From: Rasiella rasia
GTDB taxonomy: Bacteria > Bacteroidota > Bacteroidia > Flavobacteriales > Flavobacteriaceae
Length of the DNA: 64,000 nt
NCBI RefSeq assembly: GCF_011044175.1
Contig: NZ_CP049057.1
Span: 2,309,501-2,373,500, forward strand
Direction: 5' to 3'
The notes beneath the pieces were generated by a model. The model was given only the letters and a program-made list of their open reading frames with translations, made no database searches and was not told where the DNA came from. Made by a program: the position numbers and the translations under genes. This document shows positions 43,459 to 52,955 of the stretch, piece by piece (position 1 is the stretch's first letter; each line of letters opens with the position of its first letter).

Positions 43459-45840
43459 ATGAATCTCGTTGTACGTTTCCTTATTTTAATACTAATAATT
43501 AGTAGTGGTGCGTCAAGTATTGGTCAGACCTTGTTGCGGGGCACCATTCTAGACGGTGAAACCAAACAGCCTATTGGAGACGCTAAATTTGGTATTAGCA
43601 ATCAGGGAATTGGCGCGATAACCAACAAAGATGGAAAGTTTACCTACCGAAAATACCATCATGTGTTAAGTGAGGCAAGCACGTTTGAAGTTTCGGCAAA
43701 AGGATATATTAGCCTAAGAGGTTCTGTAGATGTGCTTCGGAAACTTCAGAACAAACGAGGCAAAATCTATCTTGAGAAAATTTCCGAAGAGAACATACAT
43801 CTACCACAAGCTTTAGGGAAAATTACCGTGTTTTGGGATGCTTCATCTAAGACTAGGGCTCGAGATACTGAGCGTGAAATAACATTTTTAAAAGAATTTC
43901 TTACCACTAAATCAGGAGCAGAAGTTAGGGTTGTTATTTTTAATGAATCTATAGTGTCGAATACGTCATTCAGCATTTCTGAAGCAACTACAGCAACTCT
44001 TATTCAGCTTATTGAAAATGTATCTTATAAAGGATATTCAGACTATAGTTTGCTTGAAATTGAACCTGCAGACGAAATTCTACTTTTTGCTGAAAATAAG
44101 CCGATGTTTGGAACTTTTCAATTAGACCAAAATATCCCAGTTCATAGTATTAACAGTGGTCTAAATACAATTAGTGATTTGTATTTTGAAAGTCTAGCTG
44201 ATTTTACATCGGGTAGTTACAAAAAGTTGCGGCAAAATGAGCACACTATGACTTCTGTAACGAATGAATCTTATATAACAGGGCAATTTTTACAAGGCGA
44301 AATGCCGGTGCCCTACGCGATTATTGCTAAAGAGGGTTCTTTACAGGAGTTTAATACAGATGCCGAAGGATATTTTAAAGTGCCCGCGACAGCCGGTGAT
44401 AGACTTACGTTCTATTCGTTAGGGAATTATCCAAAAACACTTACGGTGGCTTCAAAAACCTTGTATCAAGTCATGGCAGTGCCAAAAGCTGAACAACTAG
44501 CCGAAGTAAATTTAAAGGCATCGTATAAAAGATCTGAATATGCCTTCGATTCTATCCTGCAGTTAGATATGGTAGAAGGAAGAGAGGTGCCTGTGAGGTC
44601 TGTTCATAAAAGTCAGTTTAACAGAAATGCATTTACTATTGGGGATGCCATAGATGGTATTTATGGTGCGCGGTCTTATTATAGTCCACGACAAGGGCAA
44701 ACCTATATTACAGTTGGAGGAGGTTGTGCTAGAGTCTTTGTAGATGGTGTTGAAATGCGTGTAGAATCCATACCGGTTCACCTGGTTGAAAATATCTCAA
44801 TTTTCAAATCGTATAGCAGAGTACTTCCATGTCCGTCCAGAATTATTGTAACCACAAGGTTGCATAAAGATAGAATTGACCAAAGATTACGAAAGAAAGG
44901 ATATGAGCAATTAAAAAATAATTTTTATACAGAAGAGGTGCCTATTTTAAATTTTGATGCTGTGGCTACAGATTATTTAATTGATGTGGATTCAAAGTTG
45001 AGCACTAAAATTAAATTAGAGAAGTACAGAAGTCTTAGAAAACGGTATAAAGATAAAGTAGATTTTTATGTAGAGATGGCACTTTACTTCTATCAATTAG
45101 ATGCTGGCGCAGCGCGCGAGGTTAGAAATGATTTTGCCTTTGTAGCAAATGATAATGTGAAGGCATTGAGAATTTTGGCCTATTTACATGAACATGCAAG
45201 AGAGTTTCTACAGGCCCAAAAAGTATATACAAGAATTTTGGAAATGGCACCAAATGAGCCCCAATCGTATAGAGACTTAGCACTTATGTTTCAGGAAACA
45301 GGAGCGTATGATAAATCATTAGAATTGTATTTAAATATGTTAGGGAATGGAGTTCCTGGAGTAGATTTTACTCCTTTACATTCAGTTTTGAGTAATGAGC
45401 TACAACGATTAATAAATTTGTACAAACATAAAATTGACTACCACAGGCTACCAAACGATTGGCTAGTTACCAATTTTAATATCGATGTAAGAATGACAGC
45501 CACATGGAGCGATACCAACGTACCGTTCGAGTTTCAGTTTGTAAACCCTGAAAAACGATTTTATAATTGGAATTCTGATGATAATATTACCAAAAAAGCA
45601 TTAAAGGAAACTACCACAGAAGAATTTGTGATAGATGATGCGCAGTCCGGCAATTGGTTAATTAACGTTAGGTATACGGGTGATGAAAATGCAAGTAATA
45701 TTCCGCCTTATTTAAAATACACAGTATATAAAAATTTTGGAACCCCTCAAGAACAGCGACAGATTAAATTGGTAAAACTAGATACTCAGATTAAGAAAGT
45801 AACGCTAGACTCATTTAATTATAGCAAAACACAACCTTAG
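43459..45840 (+). CDS. Exported carboxypeptidase-regulatory/vWA-like/plug-like/TPR/DUF2135-like protein
   Basis: This 793-aa protein has a signal peptide (about 1-22). A first carboxypeptidase-regulatory-like domain (about 24-110, LRGTILDGETKQPI) and a degenerate vWA-like domain (about 120-265, VFWDASSKTRARDTE, losing part of the DxSxS site) follow. Next come a second regulatory-like domain (about 285-350), a TonB plug-like segment (about 365-480, ITVGGGCARVFVDGVEM), TPR helices (about 560-640) and a DUF2135-like C-terminus (about 680-793, FEFQFVNPEKRFYNW). There is no beta-barrel. It is followed 13 bases later by a clear paralogue. Function is unknown. Confidence 0.8.
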   Translation: MNLVVRFLILILIISSGASSIGQTLLRGTILDGETKQPIGDAKFGISNQGIGAITNKDGKFTYRKYHHVLSEASTFEVSAKGYISLRGSVDVLRKLQNKRGKIYLEKISEENIHLPQALGKITVFWDASSKTRARDTEREITFLKEFLTTKSGAEVRVVIFNESIVSNTSFSISEATTATLIQLIENVSYKGYSDYSLLEIEPADEILLFAENKPMFGTFQLDQNIPVHSINSGLNTISDLYFESLADFTSGSYKKLRQNEHTMTSVTNESYITGQFLQGEMPVPYAIIAKEGSLQEFNTDAEGYFKVPATAGDRLTFYSLGNYPKTLTVASKTLYQVMAVPKAEQLAEVNLKASYKRSEYAFDSILQLDMVEGREVPVRSVHKSQFNRNAFTIGDAIDGIYGARSYYSPRQGQTYITVGGGCARVFVDGVEMRVESIPVHLVENISIFKSYSRVLPCPSRIIVTTRLHKDRIDQRLRKKGYEQLKNNFYTEEVPILNFDAVATDYLIDVDSKLSTKIKLEKYRSLRKRYKDKVDFYVEMALYFYQLDAGAAREVRNDFAFVANDNVKALRILAYLHEHAREFLQAQKVYTRILEMAPNEPQSYRDLALMFQETGAYDKSLELYLNMLGNGVPGVDFTPLHSVLSNELQRLINLYKHKIDYHRLPNDWLVTNFNIDVRMTATWSDTNVPFEFQFVNPEKRFYNWNSDDNITKKALKETTTEEFVIDDAQSGNWLINVRYTGDENASNIPPYLKYTVYKNFGTPQEQRQIKLVKLDTQIKKVTLDSFNYSKTQP

Positions 45841-45853
45841 ACACATTTGAATT

Positions 45854-47551
45854 ATGAAAAAAGCAGCTACATTTTTGACTCTGATTTTGCTAACTACGCT
45901 GGTGATGAAAGCTCAGGAGCGCCCCTTGTTAATTGAAGGAAAGATTACCACAACCAATAACGAGCCGGTTGCAAATGCATTGGTAACGGTGAAAAACACC
46001 TTTATTGAAAGTGAAACTGGCCCAAATGGAGTCTTTCGTCTTCCTGCTTTAGCTAGTGATGAGTTGGTAGTTACCGCCTTTTTAATGGAGACGAAAACGG
46101 TGGCTATTCCAGAACCAAATACATTTATGAATATTCAAGTAGATTACAATGCTGAGGTGTTAGAAGCGGTTATTCTTGAAGAAAAGGAAAAGAAAAAGTC
46201 AGAAGAGATTGATACGGGTATGGGCAAAAGAAAGTCTGATGCCATGGGATATTCTGCAGACACAGATATGCATCGTTTTATTTCTGTAGCCGATGTGGAT
46301 ATGTATCAAGTAGCAAGAAAAATGCCCTTTTTAAATGTGGTTGGACCACTCAACAATCCGGTAGTATTTACAAATAGAATGTCTGGAATGTTATCTACAA
46401 GTAGAGTGCCAATTCAAGTGATTGTAGATGGAATTCCTGTAGAGCAAAACGTGCTAGCAACAATTAACCCGAATTTTGTAACAGATATTACCGTATTACG
46501 AAGCCTTGCAGGAACTGTGAAGTATGGTTCAATAGGAGCTGGGGGGGTTATGTTAATTACAACAACAAATTCTGGGTCTGGTTCAAAAAACAACAAAGCG
46601 CTACCGTCTTTACTTGTTCAAGGTAATGACTATGCTGAAGAGGTACTTCCAATTTCAGAAAATATAGCTGTGGCAACAAGTGAATATCTTACTGCACTAA
46701 CGCCTTACGACGATGTTAATGATGCCCTTGCCGTTTACAACAAACAACGACAGCAACTAGAGACTCGAAACTTAGGTTATTATATAGATGTGGCACGGTA
46801 TTTTTCTAGATGGGGCGATGCTTATCGCTACATGATTTTAGGAGATTTGTACGAACAAGCCAACAGCAACCCAAGAATACTCAAGACCATTATTTATATT
46901 TTGGAAGAAGAAGAGAATTTTTTGCAAGCCGCTTATGTACAAGAAAAGTTACTTGAATTAGAACCAGATCATATTCAAAACTATAGAGATTTAGCTCTTT
47001 TATACACCAAAATTGGCAAGTATAACCTTGCTGCAACGCTGTATAAACAAATGATTTCAAATACAATACCTAATGTAGATTTTAATCCTATAAAATCCAT
47101 TGTGGTCGATGAATTCAGACACTTAATTGCCAATCACAAAAGGAATATTGTATATAAAGATATCCCGAATGAATTACTATCACTAAATTTTAAAAAAGAT
47201 ATTCGTATCGTAATTGAGTATTCCAATCCGATGTCTGAATTTGATGTACAGTTTGTAAGTCCAGACAAAAAATATTACACCTGGAGCCACAATTATTTTG
47301 ACAGTAAAGACGTGATTGAAGAAGAGATTGCAGAAGGTTACAATATGAAAGAATTTCTTATTGAAGATAGCGACCGTGGAGGTTGGCTCATTAATATTCA
47401 GAAAAAGGATGCTAACACAGGTGCTAACCCTACATTTTTAAAGTATACGTTATATCGAAATTTTGGCTTGCCAAATGAAGAGAAAACTGTAAAGGTCTTA
47501 AATCTTGCCAGACACACTCAAAAAGTAACATTAGATACCTTTATATATTGA
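45854..47551 (+). CDS. Paralogue of the upstream plug-like/TPR/DUF2135-like protein, lacking the vWA part
   Basis: This 565-aa protein has a signal peptide (about 1-19), one carboxypeptidase-regulatory-like domain (about 27-95), a well-formed TonB plug-like domain (about 125-250, RVPIQVIVDGIPVEQ and SIGAGGVMLITTTNSG), TPR helices (about 330-420) and a DUF2135-like C-terminus (about 450-560, FDVQFVSPDKKYYTW and GGWLINIQ). The last 200 residues align throughout with the upstream gene. As there is no barrel, it cannot be a TonB-dependent receptor by itself. The 13-base gap indicates one operon. Partnership with a separate outer-membrane protein is inference. Confidence 0.82.
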   Translation: MKKAATFLTLILLTTLVMKAQERPLLIEGKITTTNNEPVANALVTVKNTFIESETGPNGVFRLPALASDELVVTAFLMETKTVAIPEPNTFMNIQVDYNAEVLEAVILEEKEKKKSEEIDTGMGKRKSDAMGYSADTDMHRFISVADVDMYQVARKMPFLNVVGPLNNPVVFTNRMSGMLSTSRVPIQVIVDGIPVEQNVLATINPNFVTDITVLRSLAGTVKYGSIGAGGVMLITTTNSGSGSKNNKALPSLLVQGNDYAEEVLPISENIAVATSEYLTALTPYDDVNDALAVYNKQRQQLETRNLGYYIDVARYFSRWGDAYRYMILGDLYEQANSNPRILKTIIYILEEEENFLQAAYVQEKLLELEPDHIQNYRDLALLYTKIGKYNLAATLYKQMISNTIPNVDFNPIKSIVVDEFRHLIANHKRNIVYKDIPNELLSLNFKKDIRIVIEYSNPMSEFDVQFVSPDKKYYTWSHNYFDSKDVIEEEIAEGYNMKEFLIEDSDRGGWLINIQKKDANTGANPTFLKYTLYRNFGLPNEEKTVKVLNLARHTQKVTLDTFIY

Positions 47552-47569
47552 GAACAAGGAATGAATGTA

Positions 47570-48232
47570 TTAGCGTTCACCATTCCATTCGGCGTAGAAT
47601 TGAGCCAAATAGTCTGTCATAAATTCATGTCTTTTTTGAGCAATAGATGTAGCTGTTGCCGTATTCATTTTATCTTTTAACAGCAATAACTTTTCGTAAA
47701 AGTGATTAATGGTTGGCGCGGTAGAAGCTTTGTATTCTTCTGGTGACATTTCTAGTTTGGGTTTAATGTTGGGGTCGTATATTTTTCTGTTTTTATAGCC
47801 ACCATACTGAAACGTTCGGGCAATACCAATTGCACCTAAAGCATCTAGCCTATCTGCATCTTGAACTACTTCGAGTTCTAGAGAGTGAAATGTTTTTGTG
47901 TCATTTCCACCTTTAAAAGAAACGTTAGCAACAATGGCTACGACATGGTTTTTATCTACTTCGGAAATTTCCTGAGACGATAAAAATTGGTCTGCCTTTT
48001 TCGGACCAACAGTATCGTCACCATCATAAAATTTAGAGTCTGCTATGTCGTGCAGTAGTGCAGCTAGCGCCACAATTAAAATATTAACAGGTTCTTGCTT
48101 CGCAATGAGCAATGCATTTTTATACACACGCTCTATATGAAACCAGTCATGTCCAGCTTCTGCATCTTGTAATTCTTTTTTTACAAATGCAATTGTGTTT
48201 GCTAGTATTTTCTCATGGCTTTGCTCAATCAT
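47570..48232 (-). CDS. HD-domain phosphohydrolase
   Basis: This protein (220 aa from the ATG at 48232) has the HD superfamily metal site: H in GHDWFHIERVYKNAL, the HD pair in ALLHDIADSKF, and the aspartate of QDADRLDALGAIGIAR. It resembles YedJ/YpgQ-type hydrolases that act on nucleotides or pyrophosphate bonds. It overlaps the plsC stop by eight bases and so is translated after it. It converges on the paralogue pair at 47551 with an 18-base gap. The substrate is unknown. Confidence 0.9.
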   Translation of the reverse strand: MIEQSHEKILANTIAFVKKELQDAEAGHDWFHIERVYKNALLIAKQEPVNILIVALAALLHDIADSKFYDGDDTVGPKKADQFLSSQEISEVDKNHVVAIVANVSFKGGNDTKTFHSLELEVVQDADRLDALGAIGIARTFQYGGYKNRKIYDPNIKPKLEMSPEEYKASTAPTINHFYEKLLLLKDKMNTATATSIAQKRHEFMTDYLAQFYAEWNGER

Positions 48233-48971
48233 TTTCAATACCTTCAAGAACAGTTTTTTCAACTAATTGTAAGAGGTTCTGCTGCTCATAGTTAGCCACA
48301 ATTAATGGTTCATGAACTTTCATTTTAAAATGTACCCCCAAAGGCATTGGAAACAAACCAAATCGCTGTAGTTTCCACGAATTGCTAATACTTACGGGCA
48401 ATACAACGGCGGTAGGAGCCTGTTCAAATAGTATGGTTAACCCTTTTGGTCTAAAGGGTTTTGGCTGCCCGTTTCTGCTACGTGTGCCCTCGGGAAAGAT
48501 AACTACTGCTCTTTTATTTTTTGAAATATAAGTTGCTATTTTTTCAATTTGTTGCGTTGCTTGTATGGAATCTTTACGGTCTATTAAAACCGAACCTCCT
48601 TTGCGTAAGTTATACGATATAGAAGGTATTCCTTTTCCTAATTCTATTTTCGATATAAATTTGACGTGCAATTTCCGAAGAAACCATATCAGTGGCGGAA
48701 TGTCCCACATACTTTGATGGTTAGATGCAATTATCACCGGTTTCCCCACAGGAAGATTTTTAGGCATTTCAACAGAAAAACGGGTGCCTAAAATATGTAG
48801 TGTACGTACTATGGTTGCATTAAATATATCTACACTGTTTTTATGAATGGAATAACCAAACAGGATAAGAGCTATGCGTTGTACTACATCATAAAACAGC
48901 AATCCCAGCCCAAAAAGGAGGTAAAAAAGTACCGACAACGGATAGCTTAAGATTTTGAGTAAAGGCTTCAT
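48225..48971 (-). CDS. plsC: 1-acyl-sn-glycerol-3-phosphate acyltransferase
   Basis: This 248-aa membrane-bound enzyme acylates lysophosphatidic acid to phosphatidic acid in phospholipid synthesis. It has an N-terminal membrane helix pair (about 5-45), the HX4D motif in NHQSMWDIPPL, and the second acyltransferase motif in FPEGTRSRNG, with VLPVSISNSWKL after it. ATG at 48971 is chosen over a TTG nine bases upstream. It is the first gene of a leftward pair with the HD hydrolase. A different glycerolipid or lyso-ornithine substrate would be possible, but phospholipid synthesis is the likely role. Confidence 0.93.
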   Translation of the reverse strand: MKPLLKILSYPLSVLFYLLFGLGLLFYDVVQRIALILFGYSIHKNSVDIFNATIVRTLHILGTRFSVEMPKNLPVGKPVIIASNHQSMWDIPPLIWFLRKLHVKFISKIELGKGIPSISYNLRKGGSVLIDRKDSIQATQQIEKIATYISKNKRAVVIFPEGTRSRNGQPKPFRPKGLTILFEQAPTAVVLPVSISNSWKLQRFGLFPMPLGVHFKMKVHEPLIVANYEQQNLLQLVEKTVLEGIEND

Positions 48972-48983
48972 AACATTCAAAAA

Positions 48984-49016
48984 TAAAAAAACCGTTTTCT
49001 ATCGAGAGAAAACGGT
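48984..49016 (-). terminator. Terminator after the bacilliredoxin gene
   Basis: AGAAAACGGT (49007-49016) and ACCGTTTTCT (48991-49000) form a perfect 10-base stem with a six-base loop. On the minus strand it is followed by a T-run, so it ends the leftward bacilliredoxin transcript. Confidence 0.85.
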
Positions 49017-49049
49017 CTAATTTTATTCTAAAAAAGAATTATTTGTGCG

Positions 49050-49460
49050 TTAGCAATGCTCGTTATAAGCGCCCATTAAGTTTTCAGCAATCATATCTGC
49101 TGGACGTCCTTCAATATGGTGGCGTTCTAGCATGTGTACCAATTCTCCATTTTTAAACAACGCCATAGACGGTGAACTTGGTGGGAAAGGTATCATTTGT
49201 GCTCTTGCAGCATCTACTGCCTCGCGATCTACACCCGCAAAAACCGTTACTAAATGGTCTGGTGTTTTTGCATTCTGTAGACTTGTTCTGGCTCCAGGAC
49301 GTGCATTTGCTGCAGCACATCCACAAACCGAATTTACAACTACCAAAGTAGTTCCTTCTTTAGCAAGGGCTGCCGTTACATCTTCTTCTGTAAATAATTC
49401 GCTAAACCCAATGTTGGTAAGGTCTTCGCGCATTGGTTTTACTAATTCTGCTGGATACAT
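49050..49460 (-). CDS. BrxA/BrxB family bacilliredoxin
   Basis: This 136-aa thioredoxin-fold protein (YphP/YqiW family) has the signature CGC active site, C46-G-C48, in VCGCAAANARPG. The family removes bacillithiol from mixed disulfides on proteins, or acts as a disulfide isomerase where bacillithiol is used; some Bacteroidota make bacillithiol. FPPSSPSMALFKNGELVHMLERH is also typical. The gene is monocistronic, closed by a strong terminator. It does not have the longer N-terminal extension of some Bacillus members. Confidence 0.93.
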   Translation of the reverse strand: MYPAELVKPMREDLTNIGFSELFTEEDVTAALAKEGTTLVVVNSVCGCAAANARPGARTSLQNAKTPDHLVTVFAGVDREAVDAARAQMIPFPPSSPSMALFKNGELVHMLERHHIEGRPADMIAENLMGAYNEHC

Positions 49461-49641
49461 AGTCGTTTCGTTTAAGTCATTAAATTTGAGTTACAAAGAT
49501 AATCAATTCACCTCGTACCTAAATAACAAAAGCTAGAAATCCCAAAGACCAGCATGTAGTCTAATATCAATAGGCAGTATGTACTTTTTATTTATTCGGT
49601 CAAATTTATTTTTTCGTAACAAACCCTCCCAAAGCATTACT

Positions 49642-49649
49642 TATATTTG
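49642..49649 (+). promoter_or_regulatory. Candidate -7 element for the TerB/DnaJ gene
   Basis: TATATTTG matches TAnnTTTG and ends 29 bases before the ATG at 49679. No clear -33 TTG was found, only a T-rich block. Confidence 0.5.
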
Positions 49650-49678
49650 CAATCCTTTTATTAAGTAAAGAAAAGTAG

Positions 49679-50422
49679 ATGATTCGTTGGTTGGCAGCCG
49701 TTTTAGGGTATAGTTTTTTTAGATTTCCTGGAGCCATTGTTGGTTTCTTATTGGGTACGCTTATAGATAAAATGATTGGAGGTCAGAAAACTGGTGGAAG
49801 TACGTTTCAACAGGTATTTCAGCAACAAGACGATAAAGTTTCTCCGGCAGATTTTGAGCTTAACCTTCTTTCTTTAGCCTCTTTAGTGATTAAGGCAGAT
49901 GGTGTGGTTAACCAGAAAGAGCTGGATTATGTCCGTCTATATTTTGTGCAAGCCTACGGAAAGGAGCGCGCTAATGCTACCTTTAAAGTTTTTAACGAAG
50001 TCATAAAAAACAGGCAAATTTCAGCAGCAAACATCAGTGCTTTACTTCGTAGTCGTACGCGCTACGAATCTAGGTTACAAATACTTCATTTTTTATTTAG
50101 CATTGCAAATGCAGATGGTTATGTAACGCAACCCGAAGTAAATGAAATAAATAATATTGCTAGATATCTTGGTATCCAGCTTCGAGATTTTGAAAGTATA
50201 AAGGCCATGTTTTTTCAAAATCCAGATAGTGCGTATAAAATTTTAGAAATTGAGAAAAGTGCTACAGTTTCAGAAATAAAAACGGCATATAGAACAATGG
50301 CTAAAAAGTACCACCCAGATAAGCTAATACATATGGATGCTGCTTACCAAAAAGGTGCCGAAGAGAAGTTTAGAAAGGTGCAAGAAGCATACGAGCAATT
50401 ACAGAAGGAACGCGGGTTTTAG
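49679..50422 (+). CDS. TerB/DnaJ-domain membrane protein (DjlA-like)
   Basis: This 247-aa protein has a membrane-associated N-terminus (about 1-32, with a GxxxG-like FRFPGAIVGFLLG), a TerB-like helical domain (about 60-165, with VIKADGVVNQKELDYVRLYF) and a C-terminal J domain (about 182-245) that contains the essential HPD in KKYHPDKL. This is the layout of DjlA, a membrane-tethered partner of DnaK. It should recruit DnaK to the inner-membrane surface. It has its own TATATTTG element. The order and length match, but assignment as orthologue of E. coli DjlA is not proven. Confidence 0.9.
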   Translation: MIRWLAAVLGYSFFRFPGAIVGFLLGTLIDKMIGGQKTGGSTFQQVFQQQDDKVSPADFELNLLSLASLVIKADGVVNQKELDYVRLYFVQAYGKERANATFKVFNEVIKNRQISAANISALLRSRTRYESRLQILHFLFSIANADGYVTQPEVNEINNIARYLGIQLRDFESIKAMFFQNPDSAYKILEIEKSATVSEIKTAYRTMAKKYHPDKLIHMDAAYQKGAEEKFRKVQEAYEQLQKERGF

Positions 50423-50509
50423 TTGTTTTTGTGTGGAGCAACTACAAGTTAGTCGTGCGAAAGCTTGAAGTAAACTTATTAAAGAGAATTTCTAATTCTG
50501 AAGGACTTT

Positions 50510-52876
50510 CTAGCTAGATGCATTTTCAATAATGACTTTCTGATTAATTTCATTACCATCTTGGTCTACGGCGGTGAGCGTGTATTCCCCCTGCAATGGT
50601 TGCAATGCAATTTCGTGGAATGTTTCTGTTGCAGCAATGAAACTGCCATCTAGATACCAATATATTTTGGTTTCTGTATTGCGATGGGCGATTTTAAAAA
50701 CGACTTCTTGGGTTTGTTCTTCAAAATTTTTAGCGAGCAAAATGGTTTCGTTTTTCTTCGGAAATATAAACTCCATCAAGCGCTCTCCGTCTTGCAAACA
50801 ATCGGGTCTAAACGGAGGTAAAATTTTATATTCTGGATGGAGAGGAGCGTAGTAATATTCTAAAACAGGCGGTAGAGTAAACCAAGACTGTTGCTTCATT
50901 TGTGCCAATTCATAGCAAGAAGAATTTACGCGGTATTGTTCGTTTTCAGCTAAAAAAACCTGTTGATGATATGGGCATGGCTGAGAACGCACACCGTGCT
51001 TCGGAATGTATTCGGAAATCGTTTCGCTACAAAATACGCCTGCTAGATGTCCACTAGTAGCACAGATGTCTACTTCGGTTAAATCGTCGTAAGGCATGCC
51101 AAACCATTCGTTTTTTGGTAGCACATCCAATACGTCAAAAAGTATGGGAGCCGCTGCTTGCAATCCTGTTAGTCCTGGTCTACCCTCACCATCGGCATTT
51201 CCAGCCCAAACTCCAATAGCATAGGTGCTAGTTACTCCTACCGCCCAAGCGTCTTTAAATCCAAAACTGGTACCCGTTTTCCAAGCAATAGGTTGTGAGT
51301 TGCTAAAGAAGTCCCAATTTTCTTCGCCCAGAGGTCTGTTTACTTTTTGTAAAGCTTCAAATGTTTTATAGATGGCACCTGCACCAAAAAGAGTAGGATC
51401 TGATTTTTTTTCTGAATCGACCATAGTGGCCTGTACATAAGTCGGGGTTTGATAATCTGTACTTCGATACTCGCTAGACGTTTTGTTGAAAAAGTTTAGT
51501 GTAGAAGCCATACCCGCGTAAGCATTGGTGATTTCCCACAAGGTACTTTCACCTCCTCCTAGAATTAAGGACAGACCATAATAATTTGCGTCTTTGTCTA
51601 TATGGTCTAGAGATAAACCGTCTAATCTTTTATGAAAACGCTCTAAACCATATGATCTTAGCATACGCACAGCAGGCACATTTAACGATTTAGAAAGTGC
51701 AATACTTGCTGGTACAGCACCATTAAATTGTTTGTCGAAATTCTCTGGATTGTAACCATTAATTACGGTTGGAATATCTGCTATGAGCGTATTTGGCAAT
51801 AATTCACCACTGTCTAGCATGGCTGTATATAGAAAGGGCTTAAGAATACTACCCGTACTTCTGGGCTTGTCAATTACATCTACAAACTTATTGTTTTCTA
51901 TAGTGGTTGGGGCATTCCCAACATAGGCCAGAATTTCTCTGGTTTCTACATCTAATATTAAAATTGCTAGATTGTGAATTTCGTTTTGTTGCAATTGATA
52001 ATGCCGTTCTTTGGCAATTCTCTGAACGGTCTTTTGTAGATGAAAATTAATGGTAGTGGTGATACGTTCTCCCGCATGCTCTTTGCGAATTTTTTCGGTA
52101 AGATGTAGCGCTGTTTCGGGAAGCGGGAGCGGTTTTCCGGGTAAACGTTCGGCAATAGCCAGCTCATAGGTGGTTTGGTCTATAATGTTCTTAGTAAATA
52201 GCTTTTGCAACAAACGGTCGCGTTTTTGTTGTAATAACGTTTCATTTTTACCTGGAAAAATAAGCGCGGGTGCATTTGGTAATACTGCGAGAGAAGCGGC
52301 TTGCCCCCAACTTAATTCGCTTGCGGGAATGCCAAAATAACGCCACGAGGCTGTTTCTAGGCCAACAACATTGCCTCCAAAAGGTGCGTATGTTGCATAG
52401 AAATTTAAAATTTCCTTTTTAGAGTATCCAGCTTCTAAGCGGGTCGCCTGAATGATTTCAATCACTTTTTCGCTGTAACTACGTTGCTTGTTTTTGCGGG
52501 CCAACCTAATTACCTGCTGCGTCAAGGTACTTCCACCACGACGCTTTTCCGAAGTAAGGTTTCCCCATAACGCTTTACCAATAGACACTGGATTAAAACC
52601 TGGATGACGGTAAAAATATTCGTCTTCAAAATGCAACAAAGACTGCTCAAACCGATACGGAATAGAATCTGAAGCTGGAAAGCGCCATTGTCCGTCTGTA
52701 GCAATACGCGCACCAATTAAAATACCTTCCTTACTTTCAACAACTGTGGCACTAGGGTCTTTAAATAGGGGGCGGGGAAGACAAAAAAGCCAACACACTA
52801 GGCCAACACAAAACAAACTCAATTTGAATTTATGCCGCTTAAAAAATGAAAGAATGTGTTTTCTACTTTTTTGCAT
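50510..52876 (-). CDS. pbpC: Penicillin-binding protein 1C
   Basis: PbpC (788 aa) is an inner-membrane peptidoglycan synthase. After a membrane helix (about 17-32), the GT51 transglycosylase has EDEYFYRHPGFNP and GGSTLTQQVIRLAR. The transpeptidase has the SxxK motif in STGSILKPF, an SLN motif in KSLNVPAVRML, and KTGTS near residue 535, then the biPBP_C domain at the C-terminus. It follows the alpha-2-macroglobulin gene on the same strand, 79 bases apart, the classical pbpC/A2M pairing. A role in repairing cell walls after attack on the envelope is inferred from this association. Confidence 0.96.
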   Translation of the reverse strand: MQKSRKHILSFFKRHKFKLSLFCVGLVCWLFCLPRPLFKDPSATVVESKEGILIGARIATDGQWRFPASDSIPYRFEQSLLHFEDEYFYRHPGFNPVSIGKALWGNLTSEKRRGGSTLTQQVIRLARKNKQRSYSEKVIEIIQATRLEAGYSKKEILNFYATYAPFGGNVVGLETASWRYFGIPASELSWGQAASLAVLPNAPALIFPGKNETLLQQKRDRLLQKLFTKNIIDQTTYELAIAERLPGKPLPLPETALHLTEKIRKEHAGERITTTINFHLQKTVQRIAKERHYQLQQNEIHNLAILILDVETREILAYVGNAPTTIENNKFVDVIDKPRSTGSILKPFLYTAMLDSGELLPNTLIADIPTVINGYNPENFDKQFNGAVPASIALSKSLNVPAVRMLRSYGLERFHKRLDGLSLDHIDKDANYYGLSLILGGGESTLWEITNAYAGMASTLNFFNKTSSEYRSTDYQTPTYVQATMVDSEKKSDPTLFGAGAIYKTFEALQKVNRPLGEENWDFFSNSQPIAWKTGTSFGFKDAWAVGVTSTYAIGVWAGNADGEGRPGLTGLQAAAPILFDVLDVLPKNEWFGMPYDDLTEVDICATSGHLAGVFCSETISEYIPKHGVRSQPCPYHQQVFLAENEQYRVNSSCYELAQMKQQSWFTLPPVLEYYYAPLHPEYKILPPFRPDCLQDGERLMEFIFPKKNETILLAKNFEEQTQEVVFKIAHRNTETKIYWYLDGSFIAATETFHEIALQPLQGEYTLTAVDQDGNEINQKVIIENASS

Positions 52877-52955
52877 TTTCCTCTAGAAATAAAGAAATTT
52901 TAGTTCTTTTATTAATCACTCCATACACCTAATTTGGGTGTGTTGAAATATAGTA

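Noticed and set aside
48978-48985. TATTTTTG on the minus strand seven bases before plsC
   Set aside because: Too close to the start codon and overlapping the terminator region of the preceding gene.
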